Of a DNA stretch of 64,000 nucleotides, positions 20,237 through 30,599 are shown in pieces. The notes below the pieces were generated by a model. It worked only from the letters and a program-made list of their open reading frames with translations. It did no database searches and was not told where the DNA came from. Where the stretch lies: contig NC_134027.1 in the NCBI RefSeq assembly GCF_964204645.1, positions 17,410,485 to 17,474,484 of the forward strand. Direction: 5' to 3'. Source of the DNA: Tubulanus polymorphus. Taxonomy: Eukaryota > Nemertea > Palaeonemertea > Tubulaniformes > Tubulanidae. The number at the start of each line of letters is the position of its first letter. Positions within the stretch are counted from its first letter, which is position 1. The position numbers and the translations under genes were made by a program.

Positions 20237-20671
20237 TTAATAATTAACTAATTCTTTTAATAATTTATCTTGTTCTTCAACTGTTATATGACCATTTAAA
20301 CTTATTTTATAATCTAGTGTATTCTTTAATCTATTAATCTCTTTTATATTAGTTTTAATTTTTTCTTTATTACTTTTTATATTTAATTTTGAACTTATAC
20401 CAGTTAAAACACTTGAACTTAATCCTAACACACCAATTGATATAGCTAAAGGTGTTTATGGACTGAATATTGCTAGAAATGTTATTACAGAACTAATTGT
20501 AACCGAACCACTTATAATCAAATAATATATAATTTTACTTTTTAAATATTTTTTATTTTTTATCTTTAAGTCACTTTCAAATTCTAATATTTGTTTTTCT
20601 TAATATATTTTTAATTTATTTTTATTTATATCATGAGGAATAATATCAATACTATCAACTTTATCTTCCAT
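20237..20671 (-). pseudogene. Small Polinton membrane protein, two in-frame stops
   Basis: The ATG at 20671 lies in TAATTTTTTTGCTAAATAAATG. A single frame of 145 codons to TAA at 20237-20239 is interrupted by TAA at 20600-20602 (codon 24) and TAA at 20456-20458 (codon 72). Between them lies a hydrophobic hairpin (IIYYLIISGSVTISSVITFLAIF), continued after the second stop by AISIGVLGLSSSVLTGI and a Lys-rich tail. No family recognised. The perfect start signal and spacing to the neighbours support a genuine former gene rather than chance. Confidence 0.6.
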
Positions 20672-20690
20672 TTATTTAGCAAAAAAATTA

Positions 20691-21113
20691 CTAATTAGTA
20701 AATTTATATGCTACAAATATAACAATAACTGTTCCACCTAAAATCCAAATTATTTCATATTTCTGTTGTTCTTTACTTGGGGTATAATAATCTGATAATT
20801 TAGGTTTGTATAGATGTAATTTTTCTTTATTGGTTACCGCGTTATATAAACTCATTGCATCATCAACTGATTGAAAATCTCTATGTGAAATCTTCCGATC
20901 ATATAATTCCTTGTTAATATAATCCATATAGTTTTGCCTCTTTTCTCTATATTCTTCTGCTGCTTTATTGTATTTCTCTAATGCTAAGTTATGTCTTTTT
21001 TGTTCTGTTAATGAACCATTTTTATCAATATGCTTGAATAAATAACCACCACCAGTAAATGCTAAAGCGTTAACAATTGCCGATCCTATAATAGTTATAA
21101 TTGCAGAAGCCAT
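20691..21113 (-). CDS. Conserved Polinton membrane protein
   Basis: 140 residues, intact. An N-terminal hydrophobic segment (ASAIITIIGSAIVNALAF), a Lys/Glu-rich helical middle (RHNLALEKYNKAAEEYREKR) with a PKLSDYYTPSKEQQ tract, and a C-terminal membrane helix (IIWILGGTVIVIFVAYKF). I recognise this arrangement and the helix/SDYYTPS region from animal Polintons. Likely a virion or assembly-membrane protein; the actual role is not known. The start lies in a slightly shorter signal (TAATTATTTTACTAAATAAATG). Confidence 0.75.
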   Translation of the reverse strand: MASAIITIIGSAIVNALAFTGGGYLFKHIDKNGSLTEQKRHNLALEKYNKAAEEYREKRQNYMDYINKELYDRKISHRDFQSVDDAMSLYNAVTNKEKLHLYKPKLSDYYTPSKEQQKYEIIWILGGTVIVIFVAYKFTN

Positions 21114-21137
21114 TTATTTAGTAAAATAATTACGCAT

Positions 21138-21359
21138 TTATATGGGAGGAATATATTTTTGTTTTTCCAAATAATCAATAGTTAAATAAGATAAAGTAAC
21201 TGCTAATGTTAATTTTAAGATATCATTTATATCAAATCTATCAACATTAACACTTCCCATTTTGAATACTTTTTTTAATACCATTGAATAACCAACAGTT
21301 CCAACTGATAGTAATGCGCCATTATATAATCCAGTTATCATCCACTTATTATCACTCAT
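21138..21359 (-). CDS. Small two-helix membrane protein
   Basis: 73 residues, intact. Two hydrophobic segments: YNGALLSVGTVGYSMVL and ILKLTLAVTLSYLTIDYL. The start signal is TAATTTTTTTGATTAATAAATG. Not recognised beyond its position among Polinton membrane proteins. Confidence 0.65.
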   Translation of the reverse strand: MSDNKWMITGLYNGALLSVGTVGYSMVLKKVFKMGSVNVDRFDINDILKLTLAVTLSYLTIDYLEKQKYIPPI

Positions 21360-21362
21360 TTA

Positions 21363-21716
21363 TTAATCAAAAAAATTACTATCTTCAAAATATTTAGTTA
21401 TCTTAGTGATGATTATTTCAACATTTATTTCATTACTAGTTTCATTTGTATATATTTCAATTATTATTTTTTTAATATCATCGATGATAAAATCTTCATC
21501 TAATTCATAAAATCTTAAAGATTCTCTAATTAAATTAGTAATCTTTTCTACATTAAAAGTTTCTTTATCTATTGTTTTTTCATACTTAAATGTTGTTTCA
21601 TTAGAAAATGCAATATTTTTGATTTTTGTAATTACATCATTAATGTTAAATTTCATTTCTTTCTCACGTTTAGAATCAAATCCAAAACATATACTCGGTC
21701 CAACAGTTATATTCAT
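21363..21716 (-). CDS. Uncharacterised Polinton protein
   Basis: 117 residues, intact, acidic and Ile-rich, mostly predicted helical, no membrane segment, no recognised motif. It stops 3 bases before the next start codon at 21359, so the downstream start signal overlaps its 3' end. The start signal is TAATTTTTTTCACTATATAAATG. I cannot assign a function. Confidence 0.65.
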   Translation of the reverse strand: MNITVGPSICFGFDSKREKEMKFNINDVITKIKNIAFSNETTFKYEKTIDKETFNVEKITNLIRESLRFYELDEDFIIDDIKKIIIEIYTNETSNEINVEIIITKITKYFEDSNFFD

Positions 21717-21733
21717 TTATATAGTGAAAAAAA

Positions 21734-22498
21734 TTACTCTTTACATCTTATAACTAATTCATATATCACAGGAAAGTTATTCAAATCAATTAAATATCCA
21801 TTATGATTTCTTATTTCTAATTTAAAATTATTGAAATGTGGAATACAAGGTTTAAAATCACATTCAGTTAAATTATAATTTATTTGCGTTCCAAATTGTT
21901 TAACATTCTTCAATGGTAAAATGTTTAATATACTAGAATTACAAGTTGCTTCAAATGTTTTTGTTGGGTCAATCAAATTGCAATAAATATAAAAATGCGT
22001 AAAAGGTATTAAGTTTGATCTACCGTATATGTTTTCAACAATACTTTTATCTGGAGGAATTCCTAACAGTTTAGCAAAAGGTTTTTTTACAAAGTAAGCA
22101 GGTAAAATAGTACCAATAAGTTTTTCATCATTAAACTTTATTTTAATTTTATTAGAGCTCTCAGTTTTTATGAATTTAATATTAAATTTAGAATCACTTC
22201 CTAATTTAGCTCGAGCTTTTCTATTAATTTCTTGTTCTAATGTATCTAAATTATATAATCGTGGTGTAAGCATAAGATGAATCCAGTCATGTATATTTTT
22301 ATCATAAATAAAAAAGGTTCTATGTTCATTTGTTTTATCTGATACATTATAAAAAGAGTTACATAAACTTATATTAACTAATTTTAAATCTACACAATTC
22401 TTAAATTCTCTATCTAATTGAACTAGTAAATTATGTGATTTATAATTTGTAAGTTTTCTAGAATCAACAAATATTCTGTATTCTTTTAATTCTACCAT
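21734..22498 (-). CDS. Minor capsid (penton-like) protein
   Basis: 254 residues, intact. An N-terminal beta-rich part (EYRIFVDSRKLTNY) is followed by a C-terminal half of the type seen in Polinton minor capsid/penton proteins: LPLKNVKQFGTQINYN, PHFNNFKLEIRNHNG, and a final strand VIYELVIR. The family forms the single-jelly-roll pentons that close the fivefold vertices of an MCP-built capsid. Assignment rests on the C-terminal motif order and on its location among capsid genes. The start signal is a variant (TAATTTTTTTATGTTATAAATAATG). The divergent VLTF3-like gene begins 68 bp away on the other strand. Confidence 0.72.
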   Translation of the reverse strand: MVELKEYRIFVDSRKLTNYKSHNLLVQLDREFKNCVDLKLVNISLCNSFYNVSDKTNEHRTFFIYDKNIHDWIHLMLTPRLYNLDTLEQEINRKARAKLGSDSKFNIKFIKTESSNKIKIKFNDEKLIGTILPAYFVKKPFAKLLGIPPDKSIVENIYGRSNLIPFTHFYIYCNLIDPTKTFEATCNSSILNILPLKNVKQFGTQINYNLTECDFKPCIPHFNNFKLEIRNHNGYLIDLNNFPVIYELVIRCKE

Positions 22499-22566
22499 TA
22501 TTTATAACATAAAAAAATTACCGCTCATCACTAAAAATTAATTTTAATAAAAATTTTCCTAAATAA

Positions 22567-23888
22567 ATGGATGAGAAGATAGCATGCGAAATTTGTGGTG
22601 AACTTCTAAGAAAAAGTAATATGGCTCGACATATGAAAAAACATAAACCCCCTAAACTAAACTGTCCAAAATGTAATAAATTATTCTCAAGAAATTATGT
22701 TAAAAAACATTCAGAGAAGTGTAAAATTAATGGTGCAACGGCTAATGTTGATAGTAATGAAAGTAATAGTAATTCTGTTGAAGTTGAACCTGAAGGTATT
22801 TGGAAAAGACCTTTCTTATTCTATGATAAGGATAATATAAAAGATCATATCTGTGAGCCTTGTCAAGTAAAATATAGCCCTGAAAATATAGAAGATTGGG
22901 AGAATGATCAATTTCGTAAAGCACATATAGATAAAATTTCTAATAAATTTGAAACTGAATTCAACGAAAGAAAAAATAATTTATTAGAAAAAATAAAATA
23001 TGAGAAAACGTTACCAGATAATAAAGAAACAGTTGAAAAGTTAGAAAAACAATATAATGAATTAACAAGAAAAACATATTATTGTAAATATTGTAAATTG
23101 ATTATTACAACAAGTAATTCAAATCTACATAATAGAACAATAAAACATAAAGAAAACGTAAGAAAATACCAAGAGCTTAATGAAGATCTATTACCAATAA
23201 ATTATAAACGAAAATGTCCACAATGTAATTACGCGACCTTAAGGCAAGAATGTACTGTGTTATTTTGTAATGAATGTGGATGGCAAAAGAATTTATGGAG
23301 TGAAGAAAAAACTAGAAATTTTCTCATAGATCCAAAATTAAATTATCTAGATGAAATTTTTAAAACATTTTCTATAGAAGATCATACACCAGAATATATG
23401 CAATGGCTTGAAAAAATGAAAATAATAGAAAATAGAAATGGTGAAATAACTAAAAAAGATATTATAAAAACAATTATTCCGTCAACATTTAACACAAAAC
23501 AAAAAAGAAAATGTATTTATATTTATTATTTAACGATTATTATGAAAAACCTAAATTAACAGAAGAAGATATGAAAAATATAAAAAAAATATTCAAACAA
23601 ATATTAATGTATCATTTGGAAAATAGAATAACAGATTCAATAAATTATGAATTCTTTTTAAATAAGATTGTAAATCATTTAAACATAGATATTATAATTC
23701 CATTTGATGAATTAACAAACAAAAAGAAACAAAGAGAGCGAGATGAAATGTGGAACAAGATAGAACTTTATTTAAATGAGAAAAATGAAATGGAAGAAGA
23801 ACCTAAACAAATTATACAAGAACAATTAAATGAAAATGAAGAAGCCAATAGTGATTTCGAGTATGATGATATTGATTTTATGTTTTAA
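22567..23888 (+). pseudogene. Zinc-finger protein with VLTF3-like late transcription factor domain, frameshifted
   Basis: The start at 22567 is in CCTAAATAAATG. The N-terminus holds two C2H2-like fingers (CEICGELLRKSNMARHMKKH; CPKC ... H ... C), then CEPC, CKYC ... H ... H, and CPQC ... CNEC near residues 218-238. After IPSTFNTKQKRK the frame breaks in an A-rich run (23493-23508) and continues in another frame from about 23511 with NDYYEKPKLTEED, INYEFFLNKIVNHL and RERDEMWNKIELYL to TAA at 23886-23888, about 440 codons in all. The order (zinc ribbon, KYY-like helix, R/NF-Y-L helix, K...D-x-W-x-x-I) is that of poxvirus/NCLDV VLTF3. It is a weak-motif assignment that needs profile search. The stop overlaps the convergent polymerase stop. 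Confidence 0.55.
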
Positions 23889-26800
23889 TGGCCATAAGGT
23901 AATGTTTTTATACCATCATCTGAAATATGTCTTTTATCATCAAATGGATTTAAACTAGTTTTTTCAACTTCATTAATGTACATCTCATGATCTTCTGATC
24001 TTAGACAATTCATTTTGTGTTTCATTACAATTGAGTTATATAAACACTTTATATAATCTTGAAATTCTATATGTTTATCAACCACGTGCTTTGTTATTCC
24101 TTTTAACTTTTTAGCTTCATGATCTTTTGTTCTATAACTATACATTTTACTTCTTATCCCAACAAATTCAATCATTTCATCACCCCCTAATTCATCTTTA
24201 AACTTACCAGGAATCTTTTTATTATCATTGCTAAATAGTTCATGATCTTTGCGATAATTGCTAAAATCAAAATGATGTTTTAATGTTTTTAAGTCTTTTG
24301 TTATGTCATTTTTCTTGATTTTTAGTATGTAGGCGTCCGTATTTTTGGCTATTAATGGAAATCCACAGTTAAATGTACCATCTTCAGTTGATAAATCATA
24401 AACATAATCTGATGGGTTATATATTTCAAATAAATCTTTAACTTATTCAGTTAAATCTTTTTCTGTGTGGCTTAGATTAAAGCAATTTGTTTTAGATTTA
24501 ATCAATCCAATATTCATATTGAAGCCTAATGAATTACATAATATATTTAACCCTGATATAGCAACTTTTCCTTTCTGTGCAAAGGTTATCTTTTTATCCT
24601 TTGTAAATTTTTTAGCACCATCTGCTGCATAGAATCCAATGAAGAACCATTTTCTTAAATTATTTTTTTCATTTAATACATACTCTGGTACTATCTTTTC
24701 TTTAGTTGAAGTATAACTTTTCACTATTGCATGAATATAGAATTCATCATTATATTTTGTAGCAAAATTTTTAGGATTATTTACAAATATTCTATAAACC
24801 GCGGATGATTTCATATGATCCATGATTCTAAATGTTTTATGTGAATAAACCTCTTCGCAGAATTTCTTTATTCTTTCTAATAATTTTAAGTCTTGATTGC
24901 ATAAATACCAACGATATTGAGTGCGATTAACATATTTATACACACCTGCTGAACCATCACCCATGAAAAATCCTTTGATAAAATATTCTTTTTCTTCTAA
25001 TGTTTCGGTTCTATGTTATAAATATTATCAATTATTTCATCAAATGACATATGATTCATTCTTTGGAAAAATCTTTTATGTAATAATTCATCTCCAATTT
25101 TTATATCAGTTGGTTTTATTTCATCGCCATTTCGTTTAATTAAACTATGATCTTCTGTAACATCTACAAACCCTAATTTAGTTCTAACTCTATAGATTTT
25201 CTTATTTGTTTTATGTCTAATAATATACTTTAATTTTTTCCATCCATTTCTTGTCCAAACATCCATTAAATCAGTTATTTTTATTAATTCTTTTTCACCA
25301 TATGAAATATAACATTCATTTTGTTTTGGAATTATTTCTGAAATTCTTCTTATCAATATTTTATCATTACATTTTAATAATATTGGGGTGTCAGCTGTTA
25401 CAGAATCAAAATATAATATTTCAATATGCTTTTCCCCAAAAAGTGGTTTTAAAACATTATAATAAAAATCATACATTAATAATTTTGATACTTCTAAAAC
25501 AGTTGAACCAATGAATATAGGTTTATTAAATTTCATTGACGTTCTTTTAAATTTAACTGCTGTTAAATAATCTTCAAATCTTTTATTTCCTAAATGTCTA
25601 GGACTTGATTGTAAATGTCTTAATCTTTCAGAATTATTTACTAATTCAATATCATTTCTATTTCTAATATTTTCACATGTTTTACCATAAAAACTATTAT
25701 TCATTAATTTGAAGAAATCTTTTTCAAAATCTGTTTTTGATATGGTTCTCTGTTGAGTATTGAAATCTATATATTTTTCTAACCACTTCGATTGATTAAA
25801 TTCAATATATCTTTGTACTTTCTTTAATTTCATTCCTTGTTTTAGATAAAATTTTAACATTCTATAATGAACAATATAATTGTATTTATTATTTTGAGTA
25901 AGTATTAATTTTTCTGTAAAAACATGATCTTTCGGTTTTATTTTCTTCTGGTATTCACTTAAATAACTATCATCTACAGTTAAATGTTCTGGGCAATAAG
26001 GTAAGTTTCTTGTTTTAAACTTTATATTTTCAGGATATTCTAAATCAACTACAATGAAATAACCAATTGGTGCTTCATCTTTTAAACTCGCAATTGCGCT
26101 TTCCCAATCAGTTTTATCATCATTTTCAACTTCTGTTAATATAAAATTTTTGTATGGTTGAGGTTGCATCATTGCCCAGCCATATAAATTATTGGCGTCA
26201 ATATATAATAATTTATATTCATCATTTGCTTTAAAATACCTATCTCCCATAACACCACTAATTCCACCTCTAATTGATTTTTCAAATAATAAAACCATAT
26301 CTGGTTCTTTTAATAAATCTAATTCTACATTTGTATATTTTAAACCACATTGCCAGGTTAAACCAGGACTAGAGTAGCAATAACAAGGATCAACATTAAA
26401 ATGATTCAAATTAACTTCTCTAAATTTTTCAAATATGTCAGCCAATATCATAACATCTGATTTTAAATATAAATCAACTAATTCACCATGATTTTTCATC
26501 TTAAAATGGTTCCAAATATTTAATGTTCTATTAAACACTTCATCTTTCACATACACCTCTTTTAATTGATCATAAAATTGATCTTTTAATAATTCTGTTA
26601 CATTAAAATCATTGTGTGTTTTATAAAATGAATAAGGAATTACGCCTTTATATCTCAATAATTTAAAATCTTGTTCATTTGGATAATAATATCGAGTTAT
26701 AACAAAATCATTATCAACTAAACTTTTTGATAAATTATCTAATGAACTTGCTAGAAATCTATAAGAATCTAAAAATCTAATGCAACCAAATTGAAATGAA

Positions 26801-28563
26801 ATATAATTTTCAGATGTTTTAGCTAATAGTTTAAAATCATATTTTCTTACATTTACACCATTCATAGCATTATATTCTTCTATTTCTTGATTAATTGCGC
26901 CCAATTTTCCCGATAATTGTTTGATAAATAGATGGGTATCATAGCCTGATAAATTATGAAATAATATTGGCACGAAATTAACTTTCTTAGCTTGTAAATT
27001 GCAATCTTCATGAGCAGCTCCACGATATTTTGAATTTAAATGATCATGATCTCTAACTTTTTTATCAAATGAATAAAAACGTTTTTCACAATAACAACAA
27101 TGAGTTGCATAATTAAAATCAATTTCATCTTCTTTTGTCATAACTATTCTTTTATTTTTGTTTAATAATTTTGCAAAATCACTTTCTAATTCAATCATTT
27201 TGTTACAAAAATCATTAACTACATCTTCACCTCTAAAAGAAATATATTGACTTTCATATAATTCAGGATAATTTGATTTTATATAAATTCCATAAGCAGC
27301 AGCTCTTTGATGAACTTTTTTGATTGTATTTATAATTGGCGGGTCTTGTATTGTGTCTTCATTAAATTCATTTCCTTTATCCATTGATTTTAATAATTGC
27401 TTTTTGTTATATATTTCTTTTCTATCTTGCTCAGTTAATTCTTTATTCAACGATTCAAAATCCCCATAAATTACAAATGGAACAATATTTTTAAATTTAT
27501 GATTAGTAAATTTCAATTTATAATCTTTTTCTGTTGGCATTATTAATTTGAAAAAATCTTTATTATCACATAATTCTTTATGTTTTAATAATGTATTCTC
27601 TGTCATAAATTTAGATAAACATTTTCTACATAGATAAATTTTATGATGATGATCACTTTCTGTTCTAAAGAATAAATCAATTTGTTTTAACCACATATAA
27701 TGTTCATTTTCATCTTTTTTGTAATATAACAAATCTATAGCATTTTCATCATCATAATATTCTGTTAAATATAAAGCTTCCAATGTATAATCTTTAATAT
27801 TTTCACCTTTTGTCTTTGGTAATTGCATTAATTCAAATACATTTATTTTTAACTTATTAATTTTTTCTATTTTGGGTATCATTTTTATAGTTACTGGATA
27901 TTGATCAATTTTATATAATGTTTCATATTTCCGATAATCTGTTATTCTACAAACATTTTCCTGTGTTGGATGTAAACAACTAATAATTGACCATAGAAAA
28001 CATTTATTATCTTCATTTTGAACATTTATTACTGCTATTGTTGTAAATGGTAATTTAATATAAGATGATGCTTTAATATCCTTTTCTGTTGTAAAGTTTG
28101 AATCATTTTTAAACATTTTATTACTTTTTGATGTTTTATTCCTTTTTGTATTGTAAACATTTAAATCTAAATATATAATTTCATTCAATGTTAAGCCAGA
28201 ACCCTCAAAATATCTTTCTTCAATATGACGTTTGAATTCATTAAATATTTTTTCTAACTTCTCTTTTATTTGCGTTTTTGAAATTATTTCTTCAGAGAGT
28301 GTTTGAATATTATAATCCATTTTTTCTTCTGACTTTATAAAACTTACTTTCCCAGAGATACTAATTTTTGGATATTCAACATCTGTTATCAAATCTAGTA
28401 TTTTTTCTATTATTTCATTAAATTTACGATAATCTTCTATTGTTGTACCTTTAAAAAATCTAAATATAATAGCTGCAGGACCAATTCTACTATGTAATGT
28501 TTCTAAAATTTCAATTGTATCTTTTATTTCTAGTGAATCAATATAATTTCTAACATTTTCCAT
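23885..28563 (-). pseudogene. Protein-primed family B DNA polymerase interrupted by an intein
   Basis: N-extein 25405-28563 (1053 residues), intein 24341-25404, C-extein 23885-24340 (151 residues); the extein total of about 1204 matches Polinton PolB. Exonuclease motifs: YGDFES (near residue 363), NLSGYD (about 534), YLKSDVMILAD (about 700). Polymerase motifs: DANNLYG (motif A, about 790), NNSFYGKT (motif B, about 955), and motif C split as YFD before the intein and TDAY after it; SKMYSY follows. A frameshift near 25000-25015 and TAA at 24443-24445, both in the intein, separate the exteins, so no complete enzyme can be made from this copy. The 5' frame lacks the start signal found at other genes; see the zinc-finger entry just upstream. 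Confidence 0.92.
24341..25404 (-). other. Intein with LAGLIDADG homing endonuclease in PolB motif C
   Basis: Splicing block A SVTADTPILLKC starts directly after LYFD; block B is GFVDVTEDHSL with the expected Thr and His; block F is YDLSTEDGTF; block G is GFPLIAKN, ending in Asn and followed by Thr (+1) of TDAY. The endonuclease has two DOD motifs: GFFMGDGSAG and WFFIGFYAADG. Residue 1 is Ser and +1 is Thr, both able to splice. The length is 1064 nt (about 355 codons), one base short of frame: a frameshift near 25000-25015 lies between block B and the first DOD motif, and TAA at 24443-24445 precedes block F. YxD/TD is an insertion point used by archaeal polymerase inteins. Confidence 0.9.
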
Positions 28564-28569
28564 GTAAGG

Positions 28570-28947
28570 TTAATTTGAAATGGATTTAGTTTTTGAATTT
28601 GGTTTTTTTACTTTTTGAGGTTTATCGTTAAAATAATCTTTTCCTAAAACATTATTACTCAAATTTTGGTGGTGTTTTTGTGATTCGAGATGTCTATTAT
28701 AATTCCTTTTTACTATAAATTCATCACAAACTTCACATTTTATTTCATCCACATTCATATTTTCTAATCTTTCTTTTCTTTCATTGGAATTTTCTGGAGT
28801 TTCAAAATCTATTACATTTTTTATATGATTTGCAGTTTTTTCATGTCGTGTTTTATTAGATGTATCGACGTATTTTTTTACAATATGTGCAATAATATTG
28901 ATTTTTATTAACATTATTGTTTCTGGCTGGTGTTCATTCTCCCCCAT
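28570..28947 (-). CDS. C2H2 zinc-finger ORF, in frame with PolB
   Basis: 125 residues from an ATG at 28947 in TAATTTTTTTCCCTAATAAATG, inside the right TIR. It has one clear C2H2-type finger (CEVCDEFIVKRNYNRHLESQ, then a His pair) and a Lys-rich tail. Its TAA (28570-28572) is followed after two codons by the polymerase ATG at 28563 in the same reading frame, and the polymerase has no start signal of its own. I infer that this was the N-terminal domain of the polymerase and that the TAA is a nonsense mutation (or is read through). Otherwise it is a separate DNA-binding protein. Confidence 0.65.
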   Translation of the reverse strand: MGENEHQPETIMLIKINIIAHIVKKYVDTSNKTRHEKTANHIKNVIDFETPENSNERKERLENMNVDEIKCEVCDEFIVKRNYNRHLESQKHHQNLSNNVLGKDYFNDKPQKVKKPNSKTKSISN

Positions 28948-29024
28948 TTATTAGGGAAAAAAATTACTTGTGGTGATGAGTGGTCTCTCGTCCTCTGATC
29001 TGAAAGCCCACTTTTACAATTACT
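28948..29024 (-). repeat. Right terminal inverted repeat
   Basis: Complement of the left end: AGTAATTG, AAAAGTGGGCTT, CAGATCAGAGGACGAGAG, ccactcatcaccacaagtaattt. It runs up to the start codon of the zinc-finger gene, so both TIRs carry a start signal pointing into the element. Confidence 0.9.
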
Positions 29025-29030
29025 AATGAA
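29025..29030. repeat. Right 6-bp target-site duplication AATGAA
   Basis: Exact copy of 13395-13400. Confidence 0.92.
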
Positions 29031-29681
29031 AAAGGGTTACAGCTGTGACTGATATCACTCAAAATTTCGATTCCTATGAACACTTTTCATATAAAGAAAA
29101 CTATTAACGAAACAGTTTTTAGAGGCGAAGAATCCGCGTTACCATTGAATTTTCAAAACTTGTAGGAATGGTTAATGCCTCGGTGACCACTGGTCTAGTA
29201 CGCGGTTTTCTGAAATGAAAGTGGCCAAGTCTAAAGAACAACTATTGTATCACATGATTTCAAATAACAGGAACCCAATGCGTTTAATGATTTTAATTAA
29301 TTGGTATCGCGCAGATTGGTTGAAAGACGAGTGTTAGTCACCTTGTGATTTAATTGTTTTTCATGCATCGATTAATTAATCTTATTATAACTTATTTGTA
29401 GGCGCTTCCCGCAAACATTTTCTATTCGTTGAGTTTTCAAACGCAGTACTGTTCAGATGATTCGAGTCAAGTAGTAAAAAAGTTTATGTATTAGCATTAC
29501 TATGCAGTGAAAATAACGCACTGCGGTAAGTGAGGTGCTGTGATCCAGATGTGTAACCCATTTATGGGTAATAAATTTCCATCATGTCAACGCCATTCAA
29601 AAACAGTAGCAAAACTTTCTACTGGTTTCTAGAAATAACAATACGACGACAAGCACTTTCGAATTCGACCACGATATTTGA

Positions 29682-30115
29682 GAAGTTTCACTTGGGCAGT
29701 GGTGGTCAGTGATAGTCAATTTATGAATTTTAATGGCGAATCCTTTCTAGTTTCACACCAAATGCGGTACCGGTATATCGTTCTTTCAAGAAGTTTCAAT
29801 TGGTCAGTGGTGGTCAGTGATGGTCAATTTATGAATTTTCAATGGCGAATCCTTTCTAGTTTCACATCAAATGCGGTACCGGTATATCGTTCTTTCAAGA
29901 AGTTTCAATTGGTCAGTGGTGGTCAGCGATGGTCAATTTATTAATTTTCAATGGCGAATCCTTTCTACTTAGACACCATAACGCGGTATATCGTTTTCAT
30001 ATTCGAGAAGTTTGAATTGGTCATTGGTGGTCAGTGATGGTCAGTGATGAATTTGCAATGATGATTCCTTAGTAGTTTGAAATCAAACATTACATGATAA
30101 ATTTCCGAAATTCGA
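29682..30115. repeat. 108-bp tandem repeat, four copies
   Basis: Units start at 29682, 29790, 29899 and 30007 with gaagtttcaattggtcag or close variants, and contain ggtggtcagtgatggtcaat. The last copy is more diverged. The open frame at 29678-29944 follows the repeat and is not a gene. The flanks 29031-29681 and 30116-30599 hold nothing I can call. Confidence 0.85.
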
Positions 30116-30599
30116 AGTCAAGTGTTCAGACTCGGGGATATCTCAATTGGTCAGTTACTGACCATCATGGTGTCACCATTGTGGTCTATAGCTCAAATGA
30201 AACATGTGGAACCGACGATGGGGCCCAAAAGCGTTAAGTCATTTCCTGGAGTGACGTGATCCAAAAATGCCCTAACTGGCAAAGGCATTCTCTCAATTGG
30301 TTGAAACCAAATCGGACAAGACAATTACAATTTGGGAAGGTCACAGGTAGTGGTCTTTCTACGAAGCCCACGCGGTGAGCGTATTATTATGAAATCTGTT
30401 TTTAAACCACCATGTACCACGAAGTAATAAGCATCGTTGTAAGCACTTGAAACAGCCATTAACCACTTGAAACTGCCAGATCAAACATCATACCGCATCC
30501 CCGCAGAGGGGTGGTTCAGCAAACCGGAGTTTTCATTGGCCTCTCTAGACTACCCCGCCAGTACGGGTAGCCGAGCAAACCGGAAAACTCATAATGGAA

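Larger units (their letters stand above)
13401..29024 (-). mobile_element. Full-length Maverick/Polinton, family A, copy 2 (15,624 bp)
   Basis: Begins AGTAATTG and ends CAATTACT, so has the AG...CT termini of Polintons, terminal inverted repeats and a perfect 6-bp target duplication. It encodes the Polinton core set: integrase with chromodomain, packaging ATPase, MCP, penton-like minor capsid, membrane proteins and protein-primed DNA polymerase, plus a VLTF3-like factor. Most genes are on the minus strand; the VLTF3-like gene and one small gene are on the plus strand. I find no adenain-like protease. Several genes carry a single frameshift or stop, so this copy is probably immobile although structurally complete. 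Confidence 0.95.

Noticed and set aside
25009-25404. Hedgehog-type Hint domain instead of an intein
   Set aside because: Its position within polymerase motif C, the C-terminal His/Asn-type block before TDAY and the endonuclease motifs fit an intein.
13401-29024. Stop-codon reassignment (TAA as Gln) to explain in-frame TAA codons
   Set aside because: Intact genes in the same element end at TAA at plausible places, and frameshifts occur as well, so decay explains the data better.
29682-30115. CRISPR-like array
   Set aside because: The repeats are head-to-tail 108-bp units without unique spacers, in eukaryotic DNA.
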